Shown: piece by piece, positions 27,668 through 36,014 of the stretch
Position numbering within the stretch: position 1 is the stretch's first letter
Layout of the letters: each line of letters starts with the position of its first letter
Origin: Pigmentiphaga sp.
GTDB lineage: Bacteria; Pseudomonadota; Gammaproteobacteria; Burkholderiales; Burkholderiaceae_B
Direction of reading: 5' to 3'
Assembly (NCBI GenBank): GCA_023228945.1
Contig: JALOAI010000006.1
Span: 130,571-194,570, forward strand
Length of the DNA stretch: 64,000 bases
Translations under genes and position numbers: made by a program
The notes under the pieces: generated by a model
Told to the model about the DNA's origin: nothing
The model's database searches: none
What the model saw: only the letters and a program-made list of their open reading frames with translations

Positions 27668-27762
27668 TCGAGCGCCGTTACGACGATCGCGCGAACCAGG
27701 CGGCAGCGGCGGATCGAGGTTCCGAGCCTGGCGGGATGTGCCCGTTGCAGCGCTCCTCGGAA
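27668..27762 (-). promoter_or_regulatory. SAH riboswitch controlling ahcY
   Basis: Read on the minus strand from 27760, the leader has CCGAGGAGCGCTGCAACGGG, then a short GC stem, then GCCAGGCTCGGA. The first and last parts pair as P1 (CCGAG with CTCGG). The conserved GAGGAGCGCTGC core and CCAGGCTCG match the SAH riboswitch consensus. The pseudoknot partner GGCGCTC is present at 27676-27670, pairing with GAGCGC(T) of the core, after a 40-base optional P3 region. SAH riboswitches are known upstream of ahcY in betaproteobacteria and turn expression on when SAH accumulates. A TACAAT -10-like hexamer at 27776-27771 would start transcription just before the aptamer. Confidence 0.88.
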
Positions 27763-27770
27763 TGCGCAGT

Positions 27771-28098
27771 ATTGTAGCGGCAAACCACCGCGGGATTCTC
27801 GTGCATGACCCGGCCCCGTCACTGCAGACAACCTCCCAGCCCCTGCATACACTGACAGAAACATCGCATGGGCTGACGCAGATGGAAAACCTCTCCCACC
27901 GCGCGGCGAATTCCCTAAAACTTGCATTACCCCCATGGGTTATGTATGAACTGACGACCGGAAGGTGAAGACCCATAGCGCTGCGGACTCTTCCCTTTTT
28001 CGCAACTAGTGGCCATAATTGCATGCAGCTGGCATACAGTGCCGCGACAACAACAGTGCCAGGCGTCGCCCCCGACCCTGCCCTTTGGAGAGACATCT
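27771..28098. other. intergenic region between ahcY and the amino-acid dehydrogenase cluster
   Basis: No gene is visible. On the minus strand it holds the TACAAT -10-like element of ahcY (27776-27771) with no good -35. On the plus strand CATAAT at 28014-28019 with a weak TTCCCT -35 at 27991-27996 is a possible promoter for the downstream cluster. GGAGAGACATCT before 28099 is that cluster's ribosome binding site. No regulator gene or clear operator is seen. Confidence 0.4.
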
Positions 28099-29340
28099 AT
28101 GCAGGTAGCAGTGATCGGTAACGGCATCGTGGGCGTCTGCAGCGCCGCCTGGCTGCAGCGGGCGGGCCACCAAGTGACCTTTATCGACCCCCTGCCCCCC
28201 GGCGAAGCCTGTTCCTTCGGCAACGCGGGGTCGCTATCGCCCAGCGCCTGTTTGCCGGTGGGCATGCCGGGCATGTGGAAGAAAGTCCCGCGCTGGCTGC
28301 GCGATCCGCTGGGTCCACTGACCGTCCGGTGGTCCTACCTGCCCACCGTGCTGCCCTGGATGCTGCGGTTTCTCCACCATAGCAAACCGGCGGAAGTCGT
28401 GCGCATCGCCACGGCCCTGCGGGAGCTGCTGGCGCCGATTTTCGATTGCTACGAACCGCTGCTGGAGCACGCCGACCTCCAGCACCTGGTGCAGCGCACC
28501 GGCTGCCTGTATGTGTATTCGTCTTCCGACGTGGCGCGGCAATGGCAATGGGGCATGGATCTGCGCCGCAGCCTGGGCGTGGAGCTGCGCGATGTGGGCC
28601 AGGAAGAGCTGGAAACGCTGGAACCCGACCTCAAGGGCCGTTTCCGCTTCGGCATCCTGGCGCCCGAAAACGGCTCCACGCTCGATCCATCGGAACTCGT
28701 CAAGGGCCTGCATGCGCAATGCGAACGCGACGGCGCCACCAGCGTCCGCCAGCGGGTAACCGGCTTCCAGCGCCGCGGCGATCGTATCGATGGCCTGCTC
28801 CTGGACAACGGCGAGGTGCAGGCCTGCGACGCCGTGGTCATTGCCGGCGGCGCCTGGTCGGCCCGGCTGACTCGCCAATTGGGGCTGCGGATCCCGCTCG
28901 AAACCCAGCGCGGCTACCACGTTACCGTCAACAGCAACAATCTCGCGTTGCGCCACACCGTCATGGCGGTGGAACACAACCTGATGGTCAATCCGATGGC
29001 CAAAGGTCTGCGCCTGGCCGGCTCGGTGGAGTTCGCCGGCCTGGAGGCGGAGCCGGACTATCGCCGTGCCGACGTCCTGCTGCACCACGGCCGCGAAATG
29101 TTCCCTCATCTCGACACCTCCCGCCACACCCGCTGGATGGGTCATCGGCCGTGCCTACCCGACAGCCTGCCCGTGATCGGCGGCGTTCCCGGCGTGGCCA
29201 ACGCATGGTGCGCCTTCGGCCACGGCCACGTCGGCATGTGCGGCGGTGCAAGTACCGGGCGCGAAGTGGCGCGGATGGTCGATGGCCAACCCGCGGGCCT
29301 CGATCTCGCCCCGTTCTCTCCCACCCGCTGGACGGCGTGA
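28099..29340 (+). CDS. FAD-dependent D-amino acid dehydrogenase-like oxidoreductase (DadA/DAO family)
   Basis: 413 residues. The dinucleotide-binding start MQVAVIGNGIVGVCSAAWLQRAGHQVTFID is at the extreme N-terminus. GEACSFGNAGSLSPSACLPVGMPGMWKKVPRWLRDPLGPLTVRW is typical of DadA-like D-amino acid dehydrogenases. VVIAGGAWSARLTRQLGLRIPLETQRGYHV and GHRPCLPDSLPVIGGVPGVANAWCAFGHGHVGMCGG close the FAD site. Such enzymes oxidise an amino acid to an imino acid, passing electrons to the quinone pool. GGAGAGA precedes the ATG; the upstream open frame is non-coding leader. It is first of five coupled genes, with a stop that overlaps the hyuA start (TGATG). Confidence 0.88.
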   Translation: MQVAVIGNGIVGVCSAAWLQRAGHQVTFIDPLPPGEACSFGNAGSLSPSACLPVGMPGMWKKVPRWLRDPLGPLTVRWSYLPTVLPWMLRFLHHSKPAEVVRIATALRELLAPIFDCYEPLLEHADLQHLVQRTGCLYVYSSSDVARQWQWGMDLRRSLGVELRDVGQEELETLEPDLKGRFRFGILAPENGSTLDPSELVKGLHAQCERDGATSVRQRVTGFQRRGDRIDGLLLDNGEVQACDAVVIAGGAWSARLTRQLGLRIPLETQRGYHVTVNSNNLALRHTVMAVEHNLMVNPMAKGLRLAGSVEFAGLEAEPDYRRADVLLHHGREMFPHLDTSRHTRWMGHRPCLPDSLPVIGGVPGVANAWCAFGHGHVGMCGGASTGREVARMVDGQPAGLDLAPFSPTRWTA

Positions 29341-30989
29341 TGAGCGGGAACCTCGGCTCCGCGGGCGGCGACGGGCAGGCGCGCGCCTGGCATCTGGGCA
29401 TCGACGTCGGCGGCACGTTCTGCGACGGCATTGCGCTCGGTCCGGACGGCGCCAGTCATCTCGTCAAGCTGCCGCATCATGGCCAAGACCCGGCAGCCGC
29501 CATGCTGACCGCCTACGACGGCCTGCTCCAGGCCGCCGATATTGCGTCGGCGCAAGTGGCCAGCCTGGTCCATGGCAGCACGGTGGCCACCAACCTCTTG
29601 CTCGAACGCCGTTCAACGCCGCCCGCCTTGCTGGTGAGTCGCGGCTTCGCCGACGCCATGACCCTGGGCCGGCAGCGCCGCGGCCAACTCTACGCCCGGC
29701 AGGTCGGCCCGCAAACGCCTCTCGACCTCTTGCCGAAAGCACTGCGTTTCGAGATTTCGGGGCGGCTCGACACCAATGGCAACGAAGTCGAAGCCGTCGA
29801 TCCCGCTCAAATCACTTCGATCGGCCGCCGCCTGGCGGCCGACGGCATCGAAACCGCGGCGGTCGGCCTCTTGTTTTCATGTCGAGATCCGGCCCAGGAA
29901 GCCCTCGTCGGCCGTCTGCTGCGCGAGGCCCATCCGGGCTTGCAGGTATCGCTCTCGGCTCAGGTGGATCCTCAACCCGGAGAGTATGAGCGCTGGCTCA
30001 TGGCAGTGCTCGACGCCTATCTCAAGCCGGGCGTGCGGCAATACCTCGATCGCCTGCGCCAGGGCCTGGAGCAGCGCCAGGCACCAGCGCCACGGGTCCT
30101 GGCTTCCGACGGCTCCGCCCTGACGCTGGATACCGCCGCCGAGCGCCCGCTGGCCCTCGCCATGTCGGGGCCCGGCGCTGCGGTGCGCGGCGTGCTGCGC
30201 ATGCTCGATCCCGAACTCGGCCGGCAGCCCTTGATTACCCTCGACATCGGCGGCACCACCAGCGACCTCTGCTTTTTGCGCCATGGCGAGCCGGCCAGCA
30301 CCGACACCCTCCTGCTGGGCGACCTCACGCTGCGCCTGCGCTCCGCCGCAATCACTTCGATTGCGGTCGGCGGCGGCAGCCGGGTTCGCGCCATCGACGG
30401 CGGCCTTACAGTGGGCCCGGATTCGGCGGGGGCCGATCCGGGGCCCGCCTGTTTCGGCCGTGGCGGCCGCGATGCCACCCTCACCGACTGCCTCGCCGTA
30501 CTGGGACAAATGCCCTATCATTTGGCGGGCGAGCTCGCCGTGGATCACGCCGCGGCCCGAGCCATCGTAGCCAGCCAGTTGGCCACTCCCTTGGGCCTGA
30601 CACCTGAAACCGCGGCGGCCGAGGCGTTGCGAGTGGCCCGGCATCGTCTTGCCGAAGCGGTGCGCGATGTCGCCGTGGACGCGGGCTTTGATCCGCGCGA
30701 GGCCACCCTGGTGCCGGCGGGTGGCGGCGGCGGGCTGCACGCTCTCGAAGTGGCCCGGCTGGTCGGCATGCGCCAGGTGGCCGTACCGGCCCGGCCGGGT
30801 ATCGCCACCGCCTGCGGGCTGCTGGATCCAACCGCCGGGCCGCTCGCGCTCGACACCGACCTCGCGCCACCTCACGGCACCGGCCGGGGGCCCGCGCTGC
30901 TGACCGCCCGCGATACCACCCTGGTGGTTCCGCCCGACTGGCGGTGGCAACGCGGCACCAGCGGCACACTGCATCTGGAGCCGGCATGA
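29340..30989 (+). CDS. hyuA: hydantoinase/oxoprolinase subunit A (HyuA), compact form
   Basis: 549 residues. With HyuB it forms ATP-dependent ring-opening enzymes acting on cyclic amides (hydantoins, 5-oxoproline and similar) or acetone-carboxylase-like enzymes. An N-terminal ASKHA-fold motif HLGIDVGGTFCDGIAL and a second phosphate loop ITLDIGGTTSDLCFL are intact, as is VPAGGGGGLHALEVARLVG. Homologues usually have about 680-700 residues. Here the segment between ATACGLL and the closing GPALLTARDTTLVVPPDW is only about 20 residues instead of about 130-150, so a C-terminal subdomain is missing in frame. The ATG at 29340 shares one base with the previous stop; the 3' end overlaps hyuB by four bases. 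Confidence 0.85.
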   Translation: MSGNLGSAGGDGQARAWHLGIDVGGTFCDGIALGPDGASHLVKLPHHGQDPAAAMLTAYDGLLQAADIASAQVASLVHGSTVATNLLLERRSTPPALLVSRGFADAMTLGRQRRGQLYARQVGPQTPLDLLPKALRFEISGRLDTNGNEVEAVDPAQITSIGRRLAADGIETAAVGLLFSCRDPAQEALVGRLLREAHPGLQVSLSAQVDPQPGEYERWLMAVLDAYLKPGVRQYLDRLRQGLEQRQAPAPRVLASDGSALTLDTAAERPLALAMSGPGAAVRGVLRMLDPELGRQPLITLDIGGTTSDLCFLRHGEPASTDTLLLGDLTLRLRSAAITSIAVGGGSRVRAIDGGLTVGPDSAGADPGPACFGRGGRDATLTDCLAVLGQMPYHLAGELAVDHAAARAIVASQLATPLGLTPETAAAEALRVARHRLAEAVRDVAVDAGFDPREATLVPAGGGGGLHALEVARLVGMRQVAVPARPGIATACGLLDPTAGPLALDTDLAPPHGTGRGPALLTARDTTLVVPPDWRWQRGTSGTLHLEPA

Positions 30990-32695
30990 CCCTGAACCAC
31001 TGCTCGAACCCCGCCCCTGGCGGCCCGGCGACGATCGCGAACAGCGGCCAGGCTTCCGTACGGACATTCTCCCCTGGCGGCCCCCCGACCCAGGCTTCGA
31101 ACCCGGACGCCACGGCGGCGGCCGCCTGGAGCCCCGCCACGCTCGACATCCTCGATCTCCGCCTCGAAGGCATCGCCAACCGCATGCAGCGGCGGCTGGG
31201 CCAGGCGGCGGTATCGGCCATCGCACGCGACGCCATGGATTGCGCCGCCGCCATCTTCCTGCCCGATGGCCGCGTCCTGGCGCAGGCCCGCTCGCTGCCG
31301 CTGCTGCTGGGCAGCCTGATCCCCGCGGTGGCCGGCATCCTGCGCCGCTACCCCGCCGACACGCTGCGGGCAGGCGACGCCATCCTGCTCAACGATCCCT
31401 GGCACGGCGGCACGCATTTACCCGATTTCGTGCTTCTCAGCCCTGTCACGAGCGAGGGGCGTACAGCCGCACTGGCGGTCACCATCCTGCATCATCAAGA
31501 CATCGGCGGCGCCACACCGGGCTCGCTGCCGCCCGATGCCGGCGATATCTTCCAGGAAGGGCTGCGGCTGCCGCCGGTGTACTGGCGGCGCGCCGGCGAG
31601 CGCGTCGCAGATCTGCACGCGATTCTCACGCTCAACTCGCGCACACCCGACCACCTGGAAGGCGACCTCGACGCACAATGGCAGGCGTTGCAGCTCGGCA
31701 CCCGCGAACTGGGCGAGCTCATCGCCGAGCTCGGCGTCGCGGCGTTTGCCGCGCAAACCGCAGCCCTGATTACGCGAGGCGCCCAACAGACCCGCGCGGC
31801 GCTGCAGGCTTTGCCCGACGGTGATTTCGCCTGGCAAGACCATCTCGACCCGCGGCCCGGCCACGAGCCGATCGTGCTGGCGACCACCCTGTGCAAGCGT
31901 GGCGACACCCTGACGATCGACTTCACCGGCTCCAGCCCGCAACAGGCGTATCCGCTCAACGCCACGCCGGCCGCCATGCTGGCGGCGGCCTTCTACTTCA
32001 TGCGCTGCCTGGCTCCCTCCGCGGCCAACAACCATGGCTGCCTGGAGCCGCTGACCTTGCACTTGCCAGAGGGCACGGTGGTCAACCCACGGTCGCCAGC
32101 GCCGGTCAATGCGCGTACCGCGACCGTTAAATTGGCGTGCAATACCCTGCTGGCGGCCTGGGCCCAGGCCGACCCCGACCACGCGCCAGCAGCCAACGCC
32201 AGCGTGGCCGTCGTCATGGCCGTGGGCGGCCAGCGGGCCGACGGCAGCCATTATCAGTTCACCGAAATCATCGCTGGCGGGGCGGGAGCCGGCCCCGACG
32301 GCGATGGTGCTCCAGGAACCTCCACCGATGTCGGCAACGCCCGCAATCTGCCGGCGGAAACCCTGGAAGCCATTGCTCCGGTGCGCGTCGAGCATATCGG
32401 TCTACATGCCGACTCGGGTGGCGCCGGGCGGCATCGCGGCGGCGACGGCGTGACCCGCGTCTACCGCCTCCTGGAAGGCCGTGCCGTAGTGACCTACCGC
32501 GGCGAGCGGCACCTGAGCCAGGCGGCCGGAGCCGCTGGCGGCTCTCCGGGCAGCAGTTCCCGCGCCTGGCTCGAAAGAGCCAACGGGCAACGGGAAGACA
32601 TCGCGTCGAAGGCGCGATTCGAGTGGTACCCCGGCGATCGTCTCTACCTGCAGACCGCGGGTGGAGGCGGCTGGGGACAATACACGGACAAATGA
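30986..32695 (+). CDS. hyuB: hydantoinase/oxoprolinase subunit B (HyuB)
   Basis: 569 residues. It is the partner of HyuA. SPATLDILDLRLEGIANRMQRRLGQAAVSAIARDAMDCAAAIFLPDGRVLAQA, NDPWHGGTHLPDFVLLSPV, HHQDIGGATPGSLPPDAGDIFQEGLRLPPV, and the glycine-rich GDGAPGTSTDVGNARNLPAETLEAIAPVRVEH are all hallmark blocks. The first 46 residues are a low-complexity Ala/Pro/Ser extension not usual in the family. The ATG at 30986 overlaps the hyuA stop (ATGA) and no later ATG precedes the conserved part, so the extension is probably translated. Confidence 0.88.
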   Translation: MTLNHCSNPAPGGPATIANSGQASVRTFSPGGPPTQASNPDATAAAAWSPATLDILDLRLEGIANRMQRRLGQAAVSAIARDAMDCAAAIFLPDGRVLAQARSLPLLLGSLIPAVAGILRRYPADTLRAGDAILLNDPWHGGTHLPDFVLLSPVTSEGRTAALAVTILHHQDIGGATPGSLPPDAGDIFQEGLRLPPVYWRRAGERVADLHAILTLNSRTPDHLEGDLDAQWQALQLGTRELGELIAELGVAAFAAQTAALITRGAQQTRAALQALPDGDFAWQDHLDPRPGHEPIVLATTLCKRGDTLTIDFTGSSPQQAYPLNATPAAMLAAAFYFMRCLAPSAANNHGCLEPLTLHLPEGTVVNPRSPAPVNARTATVKLACNTLLAAWAQADPDHAPAANASVAVVMAVGGQRADGSHYQFTEIIAGGAGAGPDGDGAPGTSTDVGNARNLPAETLEAIAPVRVEHIGLHADSGGAGRHRGGDGVTRVYRLLEGRAVVTYRGERHLSQAAGAAGGSPGSSSRAWLERANGQREDIASKARFEWYPGDRLYLQTAGGGGWGQYTDK

Positions 32696-32718
32696 ACCAA
32701 CATCATCGAGAGGAAACC

Positions 32719-33690
32719 ATGACACATCTGCGCAAATACCTCGCGGCCACCGCCGCGGCGGCCATCTTGGGAGTCGGCTCGGCCGCCCAAGCCTTCCCCG
32801 ATCAGCCCATCACCATCGTCGTGCCGTTCCCGCCGGGCGGCAGTACCGATCTGCTGGCACGCAAGCTGGGCGATGAAATGTCCAAGCGCCTGAACACGAC
32901 CGTGATCATCGACAACCGCCCTGGAGCGGGCGGCACCATCGGATCGCGCCAGGTCGCCAATGCCAAGCCCGATGGCCACACGCTGGTGCTGGGCGTCACC
33001 GGCTCGCACTCCGTGAGCTACAGTCTGTATGCCGATCCCCCTTACGACCCGGTCAAGGATTTCGAAGCGGTATCGCTGGTCGTCAACACGCCGTTGGTCG
33101 TGGCGGTCAACGACCAGGTGCCCGTCAAGAACATCCGCGAGTTTCTCGACTACGCTCGCGCTCACCCCGACACCCTGACCTACGGCACCCCCGGCAACGG
33201 CACGTCCATGCATCTCACCGGCGAAATGCTCGATCTGGCGGCGGGCACCAAGCTGGTCCATGTACCCTACAAAGGCAGCGCCGCCGCCCTCAACGATATG
33301 CTTGGCGGCCAGATCGACTTCATGTTCGGCGACGTCCTGGTCCTCATGCCGCACCTGCAATCAGGCAAAGCCAAGGCCCTCGCCGTCACCGGCCTGCAGC
33401 GCCACCCCATGCTGCCCGACGTTCCCACGCTTGCCGAATCGGGCGTGAAGGATTTCGAGGCGCTGTCCTGGCAAGGCCTGTTCGCGCCCGCCGGCACGCC
33501 GCAGCCGGTTGTCGATAAGCTCAACAGCACGGTAGTCGAGATCCTCAACGACCCGGCGGTGGCCAGCTTCTTCTCCGACCAGGGCGCCATGGTCGATACC
33601 AGGTCGCCCAAGGAGTCCGCCGACTTCGTGGCCGCGGAAACCGCCAAATGGGCCGACATCGTCAAAAAGGCCGAGGTACCCGTCAATTGA
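32719..33690 (+). CDS. Bug-family extracytoplasmic solute receptor 2
   Basis: 323 residues. A signal peptide (MTHLRKYLAATAAAAILGVGSAAQA) precedes FPDQPITIVVPFPPGGSTDLLARKLGDEM and DNRPGAGGTIGSRQVANAKPDGHTLVLG, the paired Bug ligand loops. GLFAPAGTPQPVVDKLNSTVVEIL is the C-terminal family motif. AGAGGAAACC precedes the ATG at 32719. Its place inside the hyuAB cluster suggests that it delivers the cyclic amide or amino acid that the neighbours degrade. No membrane components of a TTT system are adjacent. Confidence 0.92.
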   Translation: MTHLRKYLAATAAAAILGVGSAAQAFPDQPITIVVPFPPGGSTDLLARKLGDEMSKRLNTTVIIDNRPGAGGTIGSRQVANAKPDGHTLVLGVTGSHSVSYSLYADPPYDPVKDFEAVSLVVNTPLVVAVNDQVPVKNIREFLDYARAHPDTLTYGTPGNGTSMHLTGEMLDLAAGTKLVHVPYKGSAAALNDMLGGQIDFMFGDVLVLMPHLQSGKAKALAVTGLQRHPMLPDVPTLAESGVKDFEALSWQGLFAPAGTPQPVVDKLNSTVVEILNDPAVASFFSDQGAMVDTRSPKESADFVAAETAKWADIVKKAEVPVN

Positions 33691-34082
33691 GCGATCCCAT
33701 CCTCTCCGCCCTCGAGCGTCGCGGCGGCCCTGTCGTCCGACAGGGCGCCGTTCAGCCGATCACGCCGGTGGTGATCGCCGGCCAGCGGCTGGCCTTCGTT
33801 TCGGGCCAGGTGCCCATGCGCAACGGCCAACCCGCGGCCCCCGACATCGCCGGCCAGACCCACGCGGTGATCGACCAGATCGAGTCGCTGCTCCAGGCCG
33901 CCGGCAGCGGCCTGGACCGCGTTGCCAAGATCACGGTCTGGCTGGTCGACGCCAACGATTATCCGGCCTTCAATGCGGCCTATGCCGAACGTTTCGGCAG
34001 CCACCCTCCAGCCCGATCCACCGTCATCAGCGGCTTGCTGGCGCCGGTGAAAATCGAGATGGAAGCCATCGCGGTAATCTAG
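33687..34082 (+). CDS. RidA-family imine/enamine deaminase
   Basis: 131 residues, the standard RidA size. RidA proteins hydrolyse reactive imines/enamines to keto acids and ammonia. AGQRLAFVSGQVPMRNGQPAAPDIAGQTHAVIDQIESLLQAAGSGLDRVAKITVWLVDANDYPAFNAAYAERFGSHPPARSTVISG contains the conserved trimer-interface pocket including the arginine of PPARS. No ATG is suitably placed. A TTG at 33687 overlapping the Bug stop (TTGA) gives MSDPILSALERRGG and fits the four-base coupling used elsewhere in this cluster. As last gene after an amino acid dehydrogenase, it would clear the imine that enzyme makes. Confidence 0.85.
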   Translation: MSDPILSALERRGGPVVRQGAVQPITPVVIAGQRLAFVSGQVPMRNGQPAAPDIAGQTHAVIDQIESLLQAAGSGLDRVAKITVWLVDANDYPAFNAAYAERFGSHPPARSTVISGLLAPVKIEMEAIAVI

Positions 34083-34122
34083 GCTCGGGATTCAAAGGCC
34101 ACCGCCCTCATCCCAGCCGCGA

Positions 34123-34152
34123 CGGCCAAGTCCCGCAAAACAGACTTGGCCG
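34123..34152 (+). terminator. candidate terminator after the hyu/ridA cluster
   Basis: CGGCCAAGTC and GACTTGGCCG form a perfect 10-bp stem around a 10-base loop, followed by CCCTTTAT. The weak T-run makes it a moderate rather than strong intrinsic terminator, but its place 40 bases after ridA suits the end of the operon. Confidence 0.55.
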
Positions 34153-34314
34153 CCCTTTATCACTCCGGTAAATTCGACACCGCCAAGTGCCGCGGTCGCT
34201 CAAGCCCACGGCCCTTCATGTAGCGGAAAGAACGGCGTAGCGGCCCTTGGCATCTATGCAGGCCCTCGGCAGGAAAAAAGCGGGGAAGCCCGATACCCCC
34301 CACCAGTTCCTGTA

Positions 34315-34341
34315 TATACTACCGCCCACTATCCAACGAGA
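34315..34341 (+). promoter_or_regulatory. candidate frmR promoter/operator
   Basis: TATACT at 34315-34320 is a good -10 hexamer 29 bases before the frmR ATG. It is followed by ACCGCCCACTATCC and preceded by a GATACCCCCC run at 34292. C- or G-tracts flanked by AT-rich arms are what FrmR/CsoR/RcnR tetramers bind, so self-repression here is plausible, but I cannot see a clean inverted repeat. Confidence 0.35.
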
Positions 34342-34349
34342 CTGAGCCC

Positions 34350-34622
34350 ATGCCGCATTCGCCCGAGGAGAAAAAACGCGTGCTGGCGCGTGTGCGCCGG
34401 GTGCGCGGCCAGATCGACGCCCTGGAGCGTGCGCTGGAAGCCGGCGCCGACTGCGGCCCCGTGCTGCAGCAGATCGCCGCCGTGCGGGGCGCAATCAACG
34501 GGCTGATGGCGAGTGTGCTCGAGAGCCATTTGCGCGAAGAGTTCGCTCATGCCGCCGGCACCGAGGGGCAGCAGGCTTCGATCGACGAAGCCGTCAGCCT
34601 GGTTCGTTCGTATTTGCGCTAG
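34350..34622 (+). CDS. frmR: FrmR, formaldehyde-responsive repressor (CsoR/RcnR family)
   Basis: 90 residues, an all-helical DUF156 protein. The formaldehyde-sensing residues known from E. coli FrmR are in place: Pro2 (MPHSPEEK), Cys35 (AGADC) and His60 (LESH). Formaldehyde cross-links Pro2 to Cys35 and releases DNA. The next gene, frmA, starts 60 bases downstream and is the expected target. The metal-sensing relatives CsoR and RcnR would need further ligands that are not obvious here. Confidence 0.9.
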   Translation: MPHSPEEKKRVLARVRRVRGQIDALERALEAGADCGPVLQQIAAVRGAINGLMASVLESHLREEFAHAAGTEGQQASIDEAVSLVRSYLR

Positions 34623-34682
34623 TTGGTCCCGGCGGATGGCCAGTGTGCGTCCACCATCGATGTTCGTTACAGGAGAATCGCC

Positions 34683-35801
34683 ATGAAAACCCGGAAGTCC
34701 CGCGCCGCCGTCGCCTTCGAGGCCGGCAAGCCCCTGCAGATCGTAGAGCTCGACGTCGAGCCGCCCCGCAAGGGTGAAGTGCTGGTGAAGATCACCCACA
34801 CCGGCGTCTGCCACACCGATGCTTTCACCCTGTCGGGCGACGATCCCGAAGGCGTGTTTCCGGCCGTGCTCGGCCACGAAGGCGCCGGCATCGTCGTTGA
34901 AGTGGGCGAAGGCGTGACCAGCGTCAAGCCCGGCGACCACGTCATTCCCCTGTACACCGCCGAGTGCCGCGAGTGTTTGTTCTGCAAGTCGGGCAAGACC
35001 AACCTGTGCGTGGCGGTTCGCGCCACCCAGGGCAAGGGCGTGATGCCCGATGGCACCACCCGCTTCTCGTATCAGGGCCAACCGATCTACCACTATATGG
35101 GCTGCTCCACCTTCAGCGAGTACACCGTCGTGGCCGAAGTCTCGCTGGCCAAGGTCAACCCCGACGCCAATCCCGAACATGTGTGTCTGCTGGGCTGCGG
35201 CGTCACCACGGGCATAGGCGCGGTGCACAACACCGCCAAGGTCCAGGAAGGCGACTCCGTGGCCGTATTCGGGCTGGGCGGCATCGGCCTGGCGGTGATC
35301 CAGGGCGCACGCCAGGCCAAGGCCGGCCGCATCATCGCGATCGATACCAACCCGGCCAAGTTCGAACTGGCCAAGGTATTCGGCGCCACCGACTGCATCA
35401 ATCCCAAGGATCACGATAAACCCATCCAGCAGGTCATCGTCGAGATGACGGGCTGGGGCGTCGACCACTCCTTCGAGTGCATCGGCAACGTCAACGTCAT
35501 GCGCGCCGCGCTGGAATGCGCCCACCGCGGCTGGGGCCAGTCGGTGATCATCGGCGTGGCCGGCGCGGGCCAAGAGATCTCCACCCGTCCGTTCCAGCTG
35601 GTCACGGGCCGCACCTGGAAGGGCACGGCTTTCGGCGGCGTCAAGGGTCGTACCGAGCTGCCGGGCATGGTGGAAGACGCCATGGAGGGCAAGATCGACC
35701 TGGCGCCGTTCGTGACCCACACCCTGCCGCTCGATGAAATCAACGAAGCCTTCGACCTGATGCACGAAGGCAAGTCGATCCGCACGGTGATCCACTACTG
35801 A
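34683..35801 (+). CDS. frmA: S-(hydroxymethyl)glutathione dehydrogenase / class III alcohol dehydrogenase
   Basis: 372 residues. It oxidises S-hydroxymethylglutathione (formaldehyde plus glutathione) with NAD to S-formylglutathione; it also reduces S-nitrosoglutathione. Zinc ligands are visible in GVCHTDAF and GHEGAGIV (catalytic) and in CRECLFCKSGKTNLC (structural). GLGGIGLAVIQGARQAKAGRIIAID is the NAD fold. AGGAGAATCGCC precedes the ATG at 34683. The usual partner S-formylglutathione hydrolase (frmB) is not downstream; a strong terminator closes the unit directly. Confidence 0.96.
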   Translation: MKTRKSRAAVAFEAGKPLQIVELDVEPPRKGEVLVKITHTGVCHTDAFTLSGDDPEGVFPAVLGHEGAGIVVEVGEGVTSVKPGDHVIPLYTAECRECLFCKSGKTNLCVAVRATQGKGVMPDGTTRFSYQGQPIYHYMGCSTFSEYTVVAEVSLAKVNPDANPEHVCLLGCGVTTGIGAVHNTAKVQEGDSVAVFGLGGIGLAVIQGARQAKAGRIIAIDTNPAKFELAKVFGATDCINPKDHDKPIQQVIVEMTGWGVDHSFECIGNVNVMRAALECAHRGWGQSVIIGVAGAGQEISTRPFQLVTGRTWKGTAFGGVKGRTELPGMVEDAMEGKIDLAPFVTHTLPLDEINEAFDLMHEGKSIRTVIHY

Positions 35802-35848
35802 TCCCCACCGGTTGCCGATCCCATCGGCCACCAGGCGGGAATGACGCG

Positions 35849-35879
35849 CCCCGGTCCTTGCAAGACCGGGGTTTTTTTT
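35849..35879 (+). terminator. Rho-independent terminator after frmA
   Basis: CCCCGGTC and GACCGGGG form an 8-bp perfect stem with a 7-base loop (CTTGCAA), followed by eight consecutive T. It is 48 bases downstream of the frmA stop and is the clearest intrinsic terminator in the window. Confidence 0.93.
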
Positions 35880-36014
35880 GTCATGGCAAGGCGGGCGCCC
35901 TTCACCCAGGGAGCCCGCGCGGGCTCACAACACCGTGGTTCCGACGGAAAACTAGGGACAACCCGTAGAGCGTCTAGTTGGAGTATTCTTGACGCCTCAG
36001 TTGACCTCTCACCA

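Noticed and set aside
24919..27777. A 952-codon open frame on the plus strand
   Set aside because: It is antisense to metF, the holin-like gene and ahcY, and crosses the SAH riboswitch; no domain can be recognised.
28011..28040. Strong operator or promoter before the DadA-hyu cluster (GCATGC/GCATAC)
   Set aside because: The repeats are imperfect and no regulator gene is adjacent; listed only as a possible weak promoter in the intergenic entry.
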